A stretch of 11,076 nucleotides of DNA from Clostridia bacterium (GCA_030610745.1 JAUWRC010000037.1:1-11076), one strand, 5' to 3'; shown: positions 1 to 6,703, counted from the first letter of the stretch. The notes: generated by a model not told the origin, from the sequence alone. Translations and numbers: made by a program.

Positions 1-34
1 GACTCAAACACCTGATTGATTAAGGGTAAGTAAA

Positions 35-274
35 ATGGTAAAATTATTGTTAAAGGATATTGATACGAAAATTTATACTCACGTTAGCCAGCGGGATATC
101 GGACGAATTAAAAAAGTCCTTTGGATTTTGGAAGAAGAAAAAAATAGTAAAAAGTTACAATTTGAGGCTTCACTTATAGTCGTGCATAAACGAAATACTT
201 CGCAAAACATACCAATTTGGGAGCATAAACGAAGTAGTTCGGTTATTTTAAGTTATACAAAATGGCGGTATTAA
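35..274 (+). CDS. Small hypothetical ORF (79 aa) in the leader of the reverse transcriptase; coding status doubtful
   Basis: I do not recognise this product. It reads as a basic, partly amphipathic peptide with no membrane segment or known motif. The second half contains two similar in-frame heptads (VHKRNTS and EHKRSSS), 13 codons apart, which come from a 39-bp-period DNA repeat at 184-202 and 223-241. The start has only a weak purine-rich site (AAGGGTAAG) before ATG at 35. The ORF ends 35 bp before the reverse transcriptase ATG. It could be a small accessory gene, a gene remnant, or fortuitous translation of a structured or non-coding leader. The AT-rich base composition and the repeats inside the reading frame make me favour non-coding or remnant status. 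Confidence 0.25.
   Translation: MVKLLLKDIDTKIYTHVSQRDIGRIKKVLWILEEEKNSKKLQFEASLIVVHKRNTSQNIPIWEHKRSSSVILSYTKWRY
184..241 (+). repeat. Two direct copies of a 19-bp element with internal CGAA-N4-TTCG dyads
   Basis: Copies at 184-202 and 223-241 read GCATAAACGAANTANTTCG, with 17 of 19 positions identical. Each copy ends in an inverted repeat CGAA-N4-TTCG. The spacing is 39 bp. They lie about 70-125 bp upstream of the reverse transcriptase start. They could be a repressor operator pair or two small hairpins in a leader RNA; the sequence does not decide between these. Confidence 0.5.
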
Positions 275-281
275 GCTAAAG

Positions 282-304
282 AAAGGATAAAGATGAGAGA
301 TTAA
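282..304 (+). promoter_or_regulatory. Shine-Dalgarno plus three-codon mini-ORF (MRD-stop) just before the reverse transcriptase
   Basis: AAAGGA (282-287) is correctly spaced for an ATG at 293, which reads ATG AGA GAT TAA and stops at 304, five bases before the reverse transcriptase ATG at 310. The reverse transcriptase ATG itself has no good ribosome binding site at normal distance. Termination-reinitiation coupling is therefore possible. It may also be chance. Confidence 0.35.
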
Positions 305-309
305 AAATC

Positions 310-1920
310 ATGAAATTAGACTTTGACAGAGCATTAAAAAGGATAGTTGCTGAAGAGCTAAGAGGAAATAATCCTGTGCCTGATATACTTGGCTTTTTAC
401 ACCTCCGGCATTTATTTAGCCCTGATTTTTCTTCGAAATTAGAAGGTTTATTAACGGAATACAAAAAGGAAGCTTGTATGCCGAAGTCCTTATTAAAAAT
501 AGACGTGCCAAAGGCAAATTTTACTATTAGACCAATGGCGAGACCAACTACAGAAGACTGGCTAATATATGAAGCATCTATTGATTATTTATCAAAAAGG
601 ATATTGAGAGATAAGAGAATATGCAAAAGGAGTTTTAGCATTTTGAATTTCAAAACCCCTAAGGGTAAAAGGACAGATGCATGGTTAAAATTTGATGAAA
701 CGTCCAGAGATTTCTATAAGAGAGGGTATAAATTTGCTGTCACTACTGATATAACAGGATACTATGAAAACATTAATTTGGGAGAATTAAGGAAGAGGAT
801 TATTGATTATTTAAAAGATGATAAGGAAGGAGAAGAGATAACAAATGTTCTTTTTATTCAATTAAGAAAATGGAGTGATGAACGCATATCGGAATATGGT
901 TTGCCTCAAGGCCCTCCAGCCTCATCGTTTCTTGCAGATATCTTCTTAGATTATGTGGACAGAAGAATGGAGAAATATAAAGGATACATTCGTTATATGG
1001 ATGATATTAGGATATTCTGTAAGAAAAAGAACGAGGCTAAGATCGCCCTCAAAGACCTAACAATAGCACTGAGGGAGTTGAAGCTGAATATAAACGCTAA
1101 AAAGACAGATATATTGGTCAATAAAGAAATGGAAGAAAAACTTTTTGATCCTCACAAACCACTTCTGAATATAATAGAAATGACAATGAAGTCTAGAAAT
1201 AGAAAGTTGATACAAGGAAATGTTATTCCTGCGCTAATGAAACTTGTTGAGAATGCCTTTTTAAATGATGCATTTGAAAATACACATTTGAATTTTGCCT
1301 TATATCGATTAGGCATTTTACATAATAGTGGTCTAAATTTCGATAAAATAGAAGTAATAAAAAATATTCAAGAAAATTTTGTCTCAAAACCTCATCATGC
1401 TGGATTATTTTGTGATTTCCTGGCATTGTTTCCAAACGACAAAACAATACCTAAATTTTTAATATCGTTCTTGAAATCAAAAGACAATATTTATGAATGG
1501 CAAGAACTAAAAGTATTGCAATCCCTTCTCAGATTTAATTTCAAAGCAAATCAGTCAGAAATTGATTTTTTTCTTGGTTCTGCTCAAAATTCCAACAAAC
1601 ACTTTGCTATTCGCGCATTTTACTTTTTGTTAGCAGGAAAACACGGAAGTAATAGAGATAGAAACTTAATAATTGATAGTTATGATAGTTTATTTGATAT
1701 TCATACCAAGATGGCAGTAATTTTATCGGTTCAAGAATTAGGGGTGCCAACTCGTAATGCTTTTTATACACGTATTAAACGAAGTGAAAATAATGAGGAT
1801 ATCAATCGGTTTATTGAGTATGTGAAATCTCTATCGAGATCCATCTACTTCTTAACAACCGAAAGGCCTAAAATAGAGACTTATGAGCAGTTCGAAAAAC
1901 CATTCTATGAGTCTATTTGA
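310..1920 (+). CDS. Reverse transcriptase of the unknown-group/Abi-like, defence-associated (DRT) type
   Basis: Predicted RNA-directed DNA polymerase, probably an anti-phage protein. Seen in the sequence: a conserved block RPMARPTTEDWLIYEA (about residues 74-89); motif A TTDITGYYENI (145-155, catalytic Asp147); motif B LPQGPPASS (198-206); motif C YMDD (229-232, both catalytic aspartates present); and a motif D-like LKLNINAKKTDIL (257-269). The palm occupies roughly residues 70-300. Residues 300-536 have no recognisable catalytic motif and look helical, like the alpha-helical repeat tails of AbiA/AbiK-type and other unknown-group reverse transcriptases. No maturase (X) or HNH domain follows as in group II introns. 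I see no retron msr/msd next to it, although the leader was not folded. The start is ATG 310; no in-frame upstream start exists. The gene lies 83 bp ahead of a TaqI-type restriction-modification pair, which supports a defence role. The exact DRT class cannot be assigned by eye. The function is inference; the polymerase fold is well supported. Confidence 0.88.
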   Translation: MKLDFDRALKRIVAEELRGNNPVPDILGFLHLRHLFSPDFSSKLEGLLTEYKKEACMPKSLLKIDVPKANFTIRPMARPTTEDWLIYEASIDYLSKRILRDKRICKRSFSILNFKTPKGKRTDAWLKFDETSRDFYKRGYKFAVTTDITGYYENINLGELRKRIIDYLKDDKEGEEITNVLFIQLRKWSDERISEYGLPQGPPASSFLADIFLDYVDRRMEKYKGYIRYMDDIRIFCKKKNEAKIALKDLTIALRELKLNINAKKTDILVNKEMEEKLFDPHKPLLNIIEMTMKSRNRKLIQGNVIPALMKLVENAFLNDAFENTHLNFALYRLGILHNSGLNFDKIEVIKNIQENFVSKPHHAGLFCDFLALFPNDKTIPKFLISFLKSKDNIYEWQELKVLQSLLRFNFKANQSEIDFFLGSAQNSNKHFAIRAFYFLLAGKHGSNRDRNLIIDSYDSLFDIHTKMAVILSVQELGVPTRNAFYTRIKRSENNEDINRFIEYVKSLSRSIYFLTTERPKIETYEQFEKPFYESI

Positions 1921-1981
1921 TTCTCTAGATTCAAGAAGACTTGGGGAAAAATACTGGTTTAAAAGGGCTTTAAAGAATTAA
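1907..1981 (+). CDS. Possible 24-aa ORF overlapping the 3' end of the reverse transcriptase
   Basis: In the +1 frame relative to the reverse transcriptase, ATG at 1907 opens a 24-codon frame beginning MSLFDSLDSRR and ending TAA at 1979-1981. It overlaps the reverse transcriptase by 14 bp. The peptide is charged and basic at its C-terminus. There is no clear ribosome binding site. It could be a translationally coupled micro-protein, the frameshifted natural C-terminus of the reverse transcriptase, or chance. Confidence 0.15.
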   Translation: MSLFDSLDSRRLGEKYWFKRALKN

Positions 1982-2003
1982 ATTTCTATCTTGAGAGGAT
2001 AAA

Positions 2004-3440
2004 GTGAAACCCCCACTTCATATAACACAGCATAAAAAAAGATACAAGCCATTACTGACAAGAGAAGATGCACTGGTGGACTATAAAGTCCATCAAAACG
2101 TAGTGAATAACAATCTAAAAGGTATCAAGAAAGATTACGGGATATTTTTCACTCCTGAACGCATTGTTGATTTTATGGTTAACTTGATTGATATTACTAA
2201 ATACACTGGTAAAAAAGACATTTCTATCTTAGAACCTGCCTGTGGTTTGGCACAGTTTTTGGTCGGGATAAGAAGGAATCAACCTACACTTTCTAAGCAA
2301 GCAAAACTCTTTGGGATAGAAGTTAATCAGGATATTATCAATTATTTAACTACTGTAAATATTGGTGGTAATATTAAGATAATCAGGGCTGATTATCTTT
2401 TATGGCAGTCAGGGTCGTCTTTTGATTTAGTTATTGGCAATCCGCCTTATGGTATTCCAAGTCTTTCCAAACATTACACTATAAAAATAGACCCTGCCAC
2501 CAAGGAAAAATATAAAAGTCTGTATGAGACTTGGTATGGAAAATATAATGTTTATGGTGCCTTTATAGAAAAATCTATTAAGTTGCTCCAACCTGAAGGA
2601 CAATTGATTTTTATTGTTCCTCCTACATTTATGATTCTAGATGAATTTAAAAAACTGAGAACTTTTTTATCCCAAAATGGTGGAACCGCTATAATTTATT
2701 TGGGACCAGATGTGTTTAAACCCGAAGCGGATGTTTCATCAGTAGTGTTAAATTTCCTTAAGTCTGATAAGTTTGCTTCGAGGTTGGAACTTTTAGAATA
2801 CCGAGATAATAAGATTAGTACGATAAAAGTAAACTCTCACTGGCAGGGTGAAGTAGTCAAGTTCGAAACAGATTATACATACACCGTAGAAAGTATTTGT
2901 TCGTATCGGTTAGGTGATATTTATGAAATCAGGATTTCGCCCAGGACACCTGAAATTAAACATGCCCCCCATATAGCAAAAGAAAGACCTCTACGAGTAG
3001 ATAATTATTTACCTCTTTTAAATGGGCGGAATCTCAAATGTAACCGGGTTATCTATAACAATCTTACAGGTTATTGGATTAAAAAGTCAGAAATAAAGAA
3101 ACTTAGAGGATATTTTGATATCCCGCATATTGTTGTTGGTCTAGGTTTCAGAGAAAATGGTAAAGTAGGAGCAGCTATAGACGAAAGGTGTTATCCTTGG
3201 ATGGGGGACGTTTATCATCTCTTGAGAAAGAATGATTTATTTAGTGTAAAGTTTGACCTGAGTGATTCAAAAGTAATAGAGTATCTTAATTCAGATTATG
3301 TAATGAAATATGTAAAAGATGTATATCGAGAAATTACTTATCATTTAAGTATTACTCAATTAAAAAATTTACCTTTGCCAAATAAAAAGGAATGGAAAGA
3401 AATAAAAGAAGGGGAATATCATGAAGAAAAGTCCAATTGA
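2004..3440 (+). CDS. Type II DNA (adenine-N6) methyltransferase, M.TaqI-like, predicted target TCGA
   Basis: Transfers a methyl group from S-adenosylmethionine to adenine-N6, protecting host DNA from the nuclease encoded next to it. Motif X region GIFFTPERIVDFMV (46-59); SAM-binding motif I ILEPACG (75-81); catalytic motif IV NPPYG (146-150); and a long block WYGKYNVYGAFIEK (177-190) that matches M.TaqI as I remember it. The C-terminal half (about 300-460) has the TaqI-type target-recognition domain, including LLNGRNLK and ERCYPW. It has 478 residues against about 421 for M.TaqI, partly through a basic N-terminal extension of some 40 residues. The start is GTG 2004 with GAGAGGAT five bases upstream; the extension contains no better-placed start. 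The 3' end overlaps the nuclease gene by 20 bp, so the two are co-transcribed and probably translationally coupled. Specificity for TCGA is inferred from homology of both subunits. Confidence 0.93.
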   Translation: MKPPLHITQHKKRYKPLLTREDALVDYKVHQNVVNNNLKGIKKDYGIFFTPERIVDFMVNLIDITKYTGKKDISILEPACGLAQFLVGIRRNQPTLSKQAKLFGIEVNQDIINYLTTVNIGGNIKIIRADYLLWQSGSSFDLVIGNPPYGIPSLSKHYTIKIDPATKEKYKSLYETWYGKYNVYGAFIEKSIKLLQPEGQLIFIVPPTFMILDEFKKLRTFLSQNGGTAIIYLGPDVFKPEADVSSVVLNFLKSDKFASRLELLEYRDNKISTIKVNSHWQGEVVKFETDYTYTVESICSYRLGDIYEIRISPRTPEIKHAPHIAKERPLRVDNYLPLLNGRNLKCNRVIYNNLTGYWIKKSEIKKLRGYFDIPHIVVGLGFRENGKVGAAIDERCYPWMGDVYHLLRKNDLFSVKFDLSDSKVIEYLNSDYVMKYVKDVYREITYHLSITQLKNLPLPNKKEWKEIKEGEYHEEKSN

Positions 3441-4221
3441 AGATTTAAAGAAATATCGTGAGTTTCTTGAAACTATTCCACTGGATAAATACCGAGAAGA
3501 ATTGAAGAATGTCAAATGGGTAGAGCAGGACTTGAACAAGGCAGGACGGATAGCACTTGGCTCAGTATTGTTACCATTGGCATCAATATTCAAGTATTAC
3601 TGGGAGGAAAGACAATTTCTAATCTTTGAGGAATGGTTTGAAATTTTTTGGGAAGAACTTAATACTAATCCTCAAAGTAAAGAAGCACTCAAACAATTCA
3701 AGAGATATTATTTTGATAAAAACAATGATGGTTGGTTTAAGAAAGGATTTAAAGCCCGCATGTATAGAACTTGGGTTTCGGTTCTTACTCAGTTGGATTT
3801 TTGTTATATGTTTGAGTATATCTGTGCCAAAGAAGGTAAGAATTTGCAACTTGAAGGCAATGCGGAGTTAGATGCTCGGGGGATTGATGCAAGAGTTAAT
3901 GATATTGGGTTTCAGATAGCCAAGATAAGCCAAAGAAAAGAAGCGCGAATAGCAGGTGGGAAAAAGACAGTAGTTACTATTCCTTATGTCGTTTGGGATC
4001 CAGACGAATTAAGGAAGAAAATTCAGAATCCAAGAACAAGAATAAAGAACACCTATCAAAAAATGGTAGATTCGTTCCAGAAATACTTTATCAAGCTTCA
4101 AAATGGTTTTGTTGTTTTTAATGAAAATTATCTTAAACCAATAATTGATAATATAGATAGCGTTGGGGCAGTAAGAAAAGCTGTTAAGAAAATTTCATTA
4201 GAGTTGTCCGGAGAATCTTAG
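3421..4221 (+). CDS. Type II restriction endonuclease, R.TaqI-like (TaqI family), predicted to cut TCGA
   Basis: Cuts unmethylated DNA, predicted at T^CGA by family. It has 266 residues, essentially the length of R.TaqI (about 263). Blocks that line up with my recollection of R.TaqI are an N-terminal segment around YREFLETIPLDKYREE with WVEQDL (33-38), then KARMYRTWVSVLTQLDFCY (111-129), the catalytic region ELDARGID (149-156), FQIAK (164-168), and the C-terminal LQNGFVVFNENYLK (226-239). Asp151, Asp156 and Lys168 fall at the positions of TaqI Asp137, Asp142 and Lys158, so the active site looks intact. ATG 3421 is preceded by AAGGGGA at good spacing and lies inside the end of the methylase gene. 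The methylase-first order fits protection before cutting. No controller (C) protein gene is visible. The gene ends about 20 bp before a perfect palindrome. Confidence 0.92.
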   Translation: MKKSPIEDLKKYREFLETIPLDKYREELKNVKWVEQDLNKAGRIALGSVLLPLASIFKYYWEERQFLIFEEWFEIFWEELNTNPQSKEALKQFKRYYFDKNNDGWFKKGFKARMYRTWVSVLTQLDFCYMFEYICAKEGKNLQLEGNAELDARGIDARVNDIGFQIAKISQRKEARIAGGKKTVVTIPYVVWDPDELRKKIQNPRTRIKNTYQKMVDSFQKYFIKLQNGFVVFNENYLKPIIDNIDSVGAVRKAVKKISLELSGES

Positions 4222-4239
4222 TTGATTATTTTGGATTAT

Positions 4240-4265
4240 GGCTAAATAGCTAAAGCTATTTAGCC
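4240..4265. terminator. Perfect 26-bp palindrome after the restriction gene; possible bidirectional terminator or binding site
   Basis: GGCTAAATAGCT (4240-4251) and AGCTATTTAGCC (4254-4265) are exact inverted repeats around AA. As RNA it would form an 11-bp stem with a 4-base loop. No T-run follows on the + strand, so it is not a standard intrinsic terminator. It sits at the junction between the defence block and hslV and could equally be an operator or an insertion-junction scar. Confidence 0.45.
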
Positions 4266-4322
4266 GAGCATATTGACTCAGGAGATAGTTTTTTGTTTTG
4301 AGTTTTTAGCTTTTAGTTTAGT

Positions 4323-4330
4323 AAGGAGGT
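4323..4330 (+). promoter_or_regulatory. Ribosome binding site AAGGAGGT that fixes the TTG start of hslV
   Basis: AAGGAGGT is a near-perfect anti-16S match lying 5 bp before TTG at 4336. It decides for this TTG over the TTG at 4273, which would add 21 hydrophobic residues absent from HslV proteins and block maturation at the catalytic threonine. Confidence 0.85.
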
Positions 4331-4335
4331 TTAAA

Positions 4336-4860
4336 TTGCGTTCTACTACTATTTTAGCTGTGAGAGATAAGAGGCGGGTGGCTATTGGCGGTGATGGGCA
4401 GGTAACTCTGGAGAAGATAATTGTAAAACACAAGGCACAGAAGATAAGGAGACTTTATAAGGGGAAGGTCCTGGCTGGCTTTGCCGGGGCTATTGCTGAT
4501 GCCCTTACTCTTTTTGAGAAATTTGAGAAGAAAATTGAACAATATCAAGGCAATCTTTCTCGTGCTTCCCTGGAATTGGCTAAGGACTGGAGGCAGGATA
4601 AGGTACTGCGTCGGCTGGAAGCTCTGATGATTGTAACTAATAAGGAAAAATCTTTGCTCATATCGGGGAGCGGAGACGTGATTGAACCTGACGATAGAGT
4701 AATAGCCATTGGCTCAGGGGCAGGTTATGCCCAGGCAGCGGCCCAGGCTCTAGTCAATCATACTGATTATCCTCCTAGAAAAATTGTTGAGATAGCCATG
4801 CATATAGCTGCTTCCATTTGCATTTATACTAACAATCAAATTACCATTGAGGAATTGTAA
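4336..4860 (+). CDS. hslV: HslV, ATP-dependent protease proteolytic subunit
   Basis: Threonine peptidase of the cytoplasmic HslVU (ClpQY) complex; dodecameric double rings degrade proteins unfolded by HslU. From TTG 4336 the protein has 174 residues, close to the 176 of E. coli HslV. It starts MRSTTILAV, so removal of a three-residue propeptide would expose the nucleophile Thr4 with the family TT-I pattern. Other family hallmarks are AIGGDGQVTL (16-25), KIRRLYKGKVLAGFAGAIADA (about 36-56), ELAKDWRQDKVLRRLEAL, SGSGDVIEP, AIGSGAGYAQAAAQAL and the C-terminal ICIYTNNQITIEEL. All of these are intact. The gene is followed 142 bp later by its partner hslU. In many bacteria a xerC/codV gene precedes hslV; here a restriction-modification operon does. 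Confidence 0.97.
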   Translation: MRSTTILAVRDKRRVAIGGDGQVTLEKIIVKHKAQKIRRLYKGKVLAGFAGAIADALTLFEKFEKKIEQYQGNLSRASLELAKDWRQDKVLRRLEALMIVTNKEKSLLISGSGDVIEPDDRVIAIGSGAGYAQAAAQALVNHTDYPPRKIVEIAMHIAASICIYTNNQITIEEL

Positions 4861-4865
4861 TAATT

Positions 4866-4898
4866 CGTTGCTCGTTACTTGTCGCTCGTTGCTCGTTA
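4866..4898 (+). repeat. Direct repeat CGTTGCTCGTTA x2 in the hslV-hslU spacer
   Basis: Identical 12-mers occur at 4866-4877 and 4887-4898, 21 bp apart. They belong to the CTCG/TTCG-rich repeat type also found after hslU (6373-6394, and inverted at 6538-6562) and after rpsI (8557-8591). The rest of the 142-bp spacer has further CGAAACGAG / ATCGAGC fragments and then the hslU ribosome binding site AGGAGA (4991-4996). Confidence 0.6.
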
Positions 4899-5002
4899 AA
4901 GGAGAAGAATGAGAGATGATGGGTAAGAGCGAAACGAGTATCTAGAATCGAGCATTGAGCTTCAAGAAAATTAACCATTTAACCAATTAAAGGAGATAAA
5001 AA

Positions 5003-6367
5003 ATGAGGGAGAAATGGCTTACTCCTCCTACTATTGTAAAGGAATTAAATAAGTATATCATAGGACAGGATGATGCTAAGCGTGCTGTTGCTATTGCCCT
5101 GCGAAATAGATGGCGCAGGCAAAAATTGCCGGCTAAGCTCCGTGATGAGGTAGCTCCTAAAAATATTATTATGATTGGGCCTACCGGTGTGGGGAAAACA
5201 GAAATTGCTAGAAGGCTGGCTCAACTAGCCCAGGCCCCTTTCTTAAAAATAGAGGCAAGTAAATATACCGAAGTTGGCTATGTAGGCAGAGATGTAGAGT
5301 CTATGGTTAGAGACCTGACTAATACAGCTGTGCATGCAGTACAAATGAAAATGATGAAAAAGGTAAGGGAAAAAGCAAAAAAATTAACTGAAGAAAGACT
5401 TTTAGACATCCTTCTTCCCCTTCCTTCAAAAACCTTGTCTTCTCGTGAAGAACAGGGAAGCACTGAAGAAGATAAAAGAATAGAAAGAGCGAAGAAAACC
5501 AGAAAAAAGCTAAAGAATAAATTAAAAAATAAGGAATTAGAAAATAGACTAATTGAGATAAGGGCAACGGAGAAATTTACTCCCATGGTAGAGATATTTA
5601 GCAGCGCCGGGATAGAGCAGATGGGAATGAACTTTCAGGATTTACTGGGAGATATGCTGCCCAGACGCCCTCGGGAAAGAAAGGTTCCCTTAAAAGAGGC
5701 CCGCCAGATTATCACCCAGGAAGAGGCTCAAAAACTTATAGATAAGGATAAAGTTATAGAGGAAGCTACTCATCTGGTAGAGAACTCAGGAATAATATTT
5801 GTTGATGAGATAGATAAGGTTGTGGGAGGAGGAAGGGATAAAATAGACATCTCCCGAGAGGGAGTACAAAGAGATCTTTTGCCAATTGTAGAAGGGACCA
5901 CAGTCACTACTCGCTATGGAGCTGTTAAAACTGACCATATTCTTTTTATAGCTGCAGGAGCCTTCCATGCAGCTTCTCCTTCTGATTTAATCCCCGAACT
6001 TCAAGGTAGATTCCCTATCCGCGTAGAACTGGATAGGCTTACCAAAAAGGATTTTGAGAGGATTCTAATTGAGCCTAAAAATGCCTTGATAAAGCAATAT
6101 CAAGCTCTGATGAAAACAGAGAAGATAAACATTACTTTCAAGGATAGTGCTATCAAGGAAATCGCTCTTCTAGCTTCCCTGGTAAATGAGAGGACAGAGG
6201 ATATCGGAGCAAGAAGGCTGTACACTATTATGGAAAAGCTCCTGGAGGATATTAGCTTCAGAGCCCCTGATATAAAAGATAAGTCCTTTACTCTTACTTC
6301 TGGATACGTTAAAGAGAAATTAAAGAACATTGTAGAGAGTGAAGACCTTTCCCGCTATATCTTGTAA
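5003..6367 (+). CDS. hslU: HslU, AAA+ ATPase unfoldase of the HslVU protease
   Basis: Hexameric ATPase that unfolds substrates and threads them into HslV in the cytoplasm. It has 454 residues, normal for the family. N-terminal LTPPTIVKELNKYIIGQDDAKRAV; Walker A GPTGVGKT (59-66); pore loop GYVG (92-95), which grips substrate; intermediate (I) domain about 110-240, with a lysine/glutamate-rich stretch at 145-185; Walker B IIFVDEID (264-271); arginine-finger block ELQGRFPIR (332-340, Arg336); sensor-2 GARR (402-405). The C-terminus ends EDLSRYIL, the hydrophobic tail that docks into HslV to activate it. ATG 5003 follows AGGAGA at 4991-4996. All catalytic elements are present, and the pairing with hslV means a complete functional protease. 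Confidence 0.98.
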   Translation: MREKWLTPPTIVKELNKYIIGQDDAKRAVAIALRNRWRRQKLPAKLRDEVAPKNIIMIGPTGVGKTEIARRLAQLAQAPFLKIEASKYTEVGYVGRDVESMVRDLTNTAVHAVQMKMMKKVREKAKKLTEERLLDILLPLPSKTLSSREEQGSTEEDKRIERAKKTRKKLKNKLKNKELENRLIEIRATEKFTPMVEIFSSAGIEQMGMNFQDLLGDMLPRRPRERKVPLKEARQIITQEEAQKLIDKDKVIEEATHLVENSGIIFVDEIDKVVGGGRDKIDISREGVQRDLLPIVEGTTVTTRYGAVKTDHILFIAAGAFHAASPSDLIPELQGRFPIRVELDRLTKKDFERILIEPKNALIKQYQALMKTEKINITFKDSAIKEIALLASLVNERTEDIGARRLYTIMEKLLEDISFRAPDIKDKSFTLTSGYVKEKLKNIVESEDLSRYIL

Positions 6368-6703
6368 AAGGTGTATCTCGCTCATCGTATCTCGTGTCCC
6401 CCTTTTTTAGCGTATAGCGGGTAGCGGATAAAGCGCAAAACGAAAAGCGAAAAATGCAAAATCATAGCGTAAAATTCAAAAGTTTTAAGTTTTGAATTAT
6501 AGTTTTTAGTTTGGCACTTTTAGCTTTTAATTTTTTTCGAGATACGAGCGACGAACGACGAATTAGTAGCGGTGCAATTTAAATTCGTATATCGTACATC
6601 GAAAAAAAGAAAACCAAATAACGAAGTACGATGTATAAAAATATATCGGACAAATCCGAGGGCTACTTACTGCTCTTAAGCTATAAGCTGTAAGAGGGAA
6701 AAT
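6368..6703. other. 336-bp non-coding spacer filled with degenerate repeats
   Basis: No plausible gene. In order it contains GTATCTCG twice (6373-6380, 6387-6394); a run of AGCG-rich words; an AT-rich inverted repeat AATTCAAAA (6473-6481) / TTTTGAATT (6490-6498) with an 8-base loop; a TTTTTAG/CTTTTAG-rich tract resembling the one just upstream of hslV (4289-4320); an inverted-orientation copy of the TATCTCG/TTCGTCG repeat (6538-6562); AGTAGCGGTGC (6565-6575), shared with the window end; and an imperfect inverted repeat ATCGTACATCG (6591-6601) / CGAAGTACGAT (6622-6632). The mosaic looks like layered insertions of small repeats. No convincing intrinsic terminator follows hslU. Confidence 0.6.
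6673..6698 (+). promoter_or_regulatory. Hairpin overlapping the ribosome binding site of the nucleotidyltransferase gene
   Basis: CTCTTA-AGCT (6673-6682) can pair with AGCT-G-TAAGAG (6686-6696), leaving one bulged G and a 3-base loop. The 3' arm overlaps the Shine-Dalgarno AAGAGGG (6692-6698) of the gene starting at 6704, so folding could mask initiation. Alternatively it is simply another AAGCTATAAGC-type repeat fragment. Confidence 0.35.

Noticed and set aside
235..275. Possible integron attC-like core (GTTATAC before the reverse transcriptase)
   Set aside because: The GTTRRRY core rule is not met and no matching complementary end or cassette structure is present.
310..1920. Group II intron maturase or retron reverse transcriptase
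   Set aside because: No maturase/endonuclease domain, no intron domain V-like sequence nearby, and no recognisable msr/msd; the C-terminal half is a long helical region instead.
4273..4301. TTGACT as a -35 element for hslV
   Set aside because: No acceptable -10 hexamer occurs at 16-18 bp; the following tract is T-rich repeat sequence.
4273..4335. Longer HslV beginning at TTG 4273
   Set aside because: The extra 21 residues are hydrophobic and unlike HslV, there is no ribosome binding site there, and AAGGAGGT points to TTG 4336, which gives the normal mature N-terminus.
5278..5586. Minus-strand reading frame of 102 codons inside hslU
   Set aside because: It is the complement of the lysine-rich I-domain of hslU, giving a Phe/Ser-rich translation with no start signal or motif.
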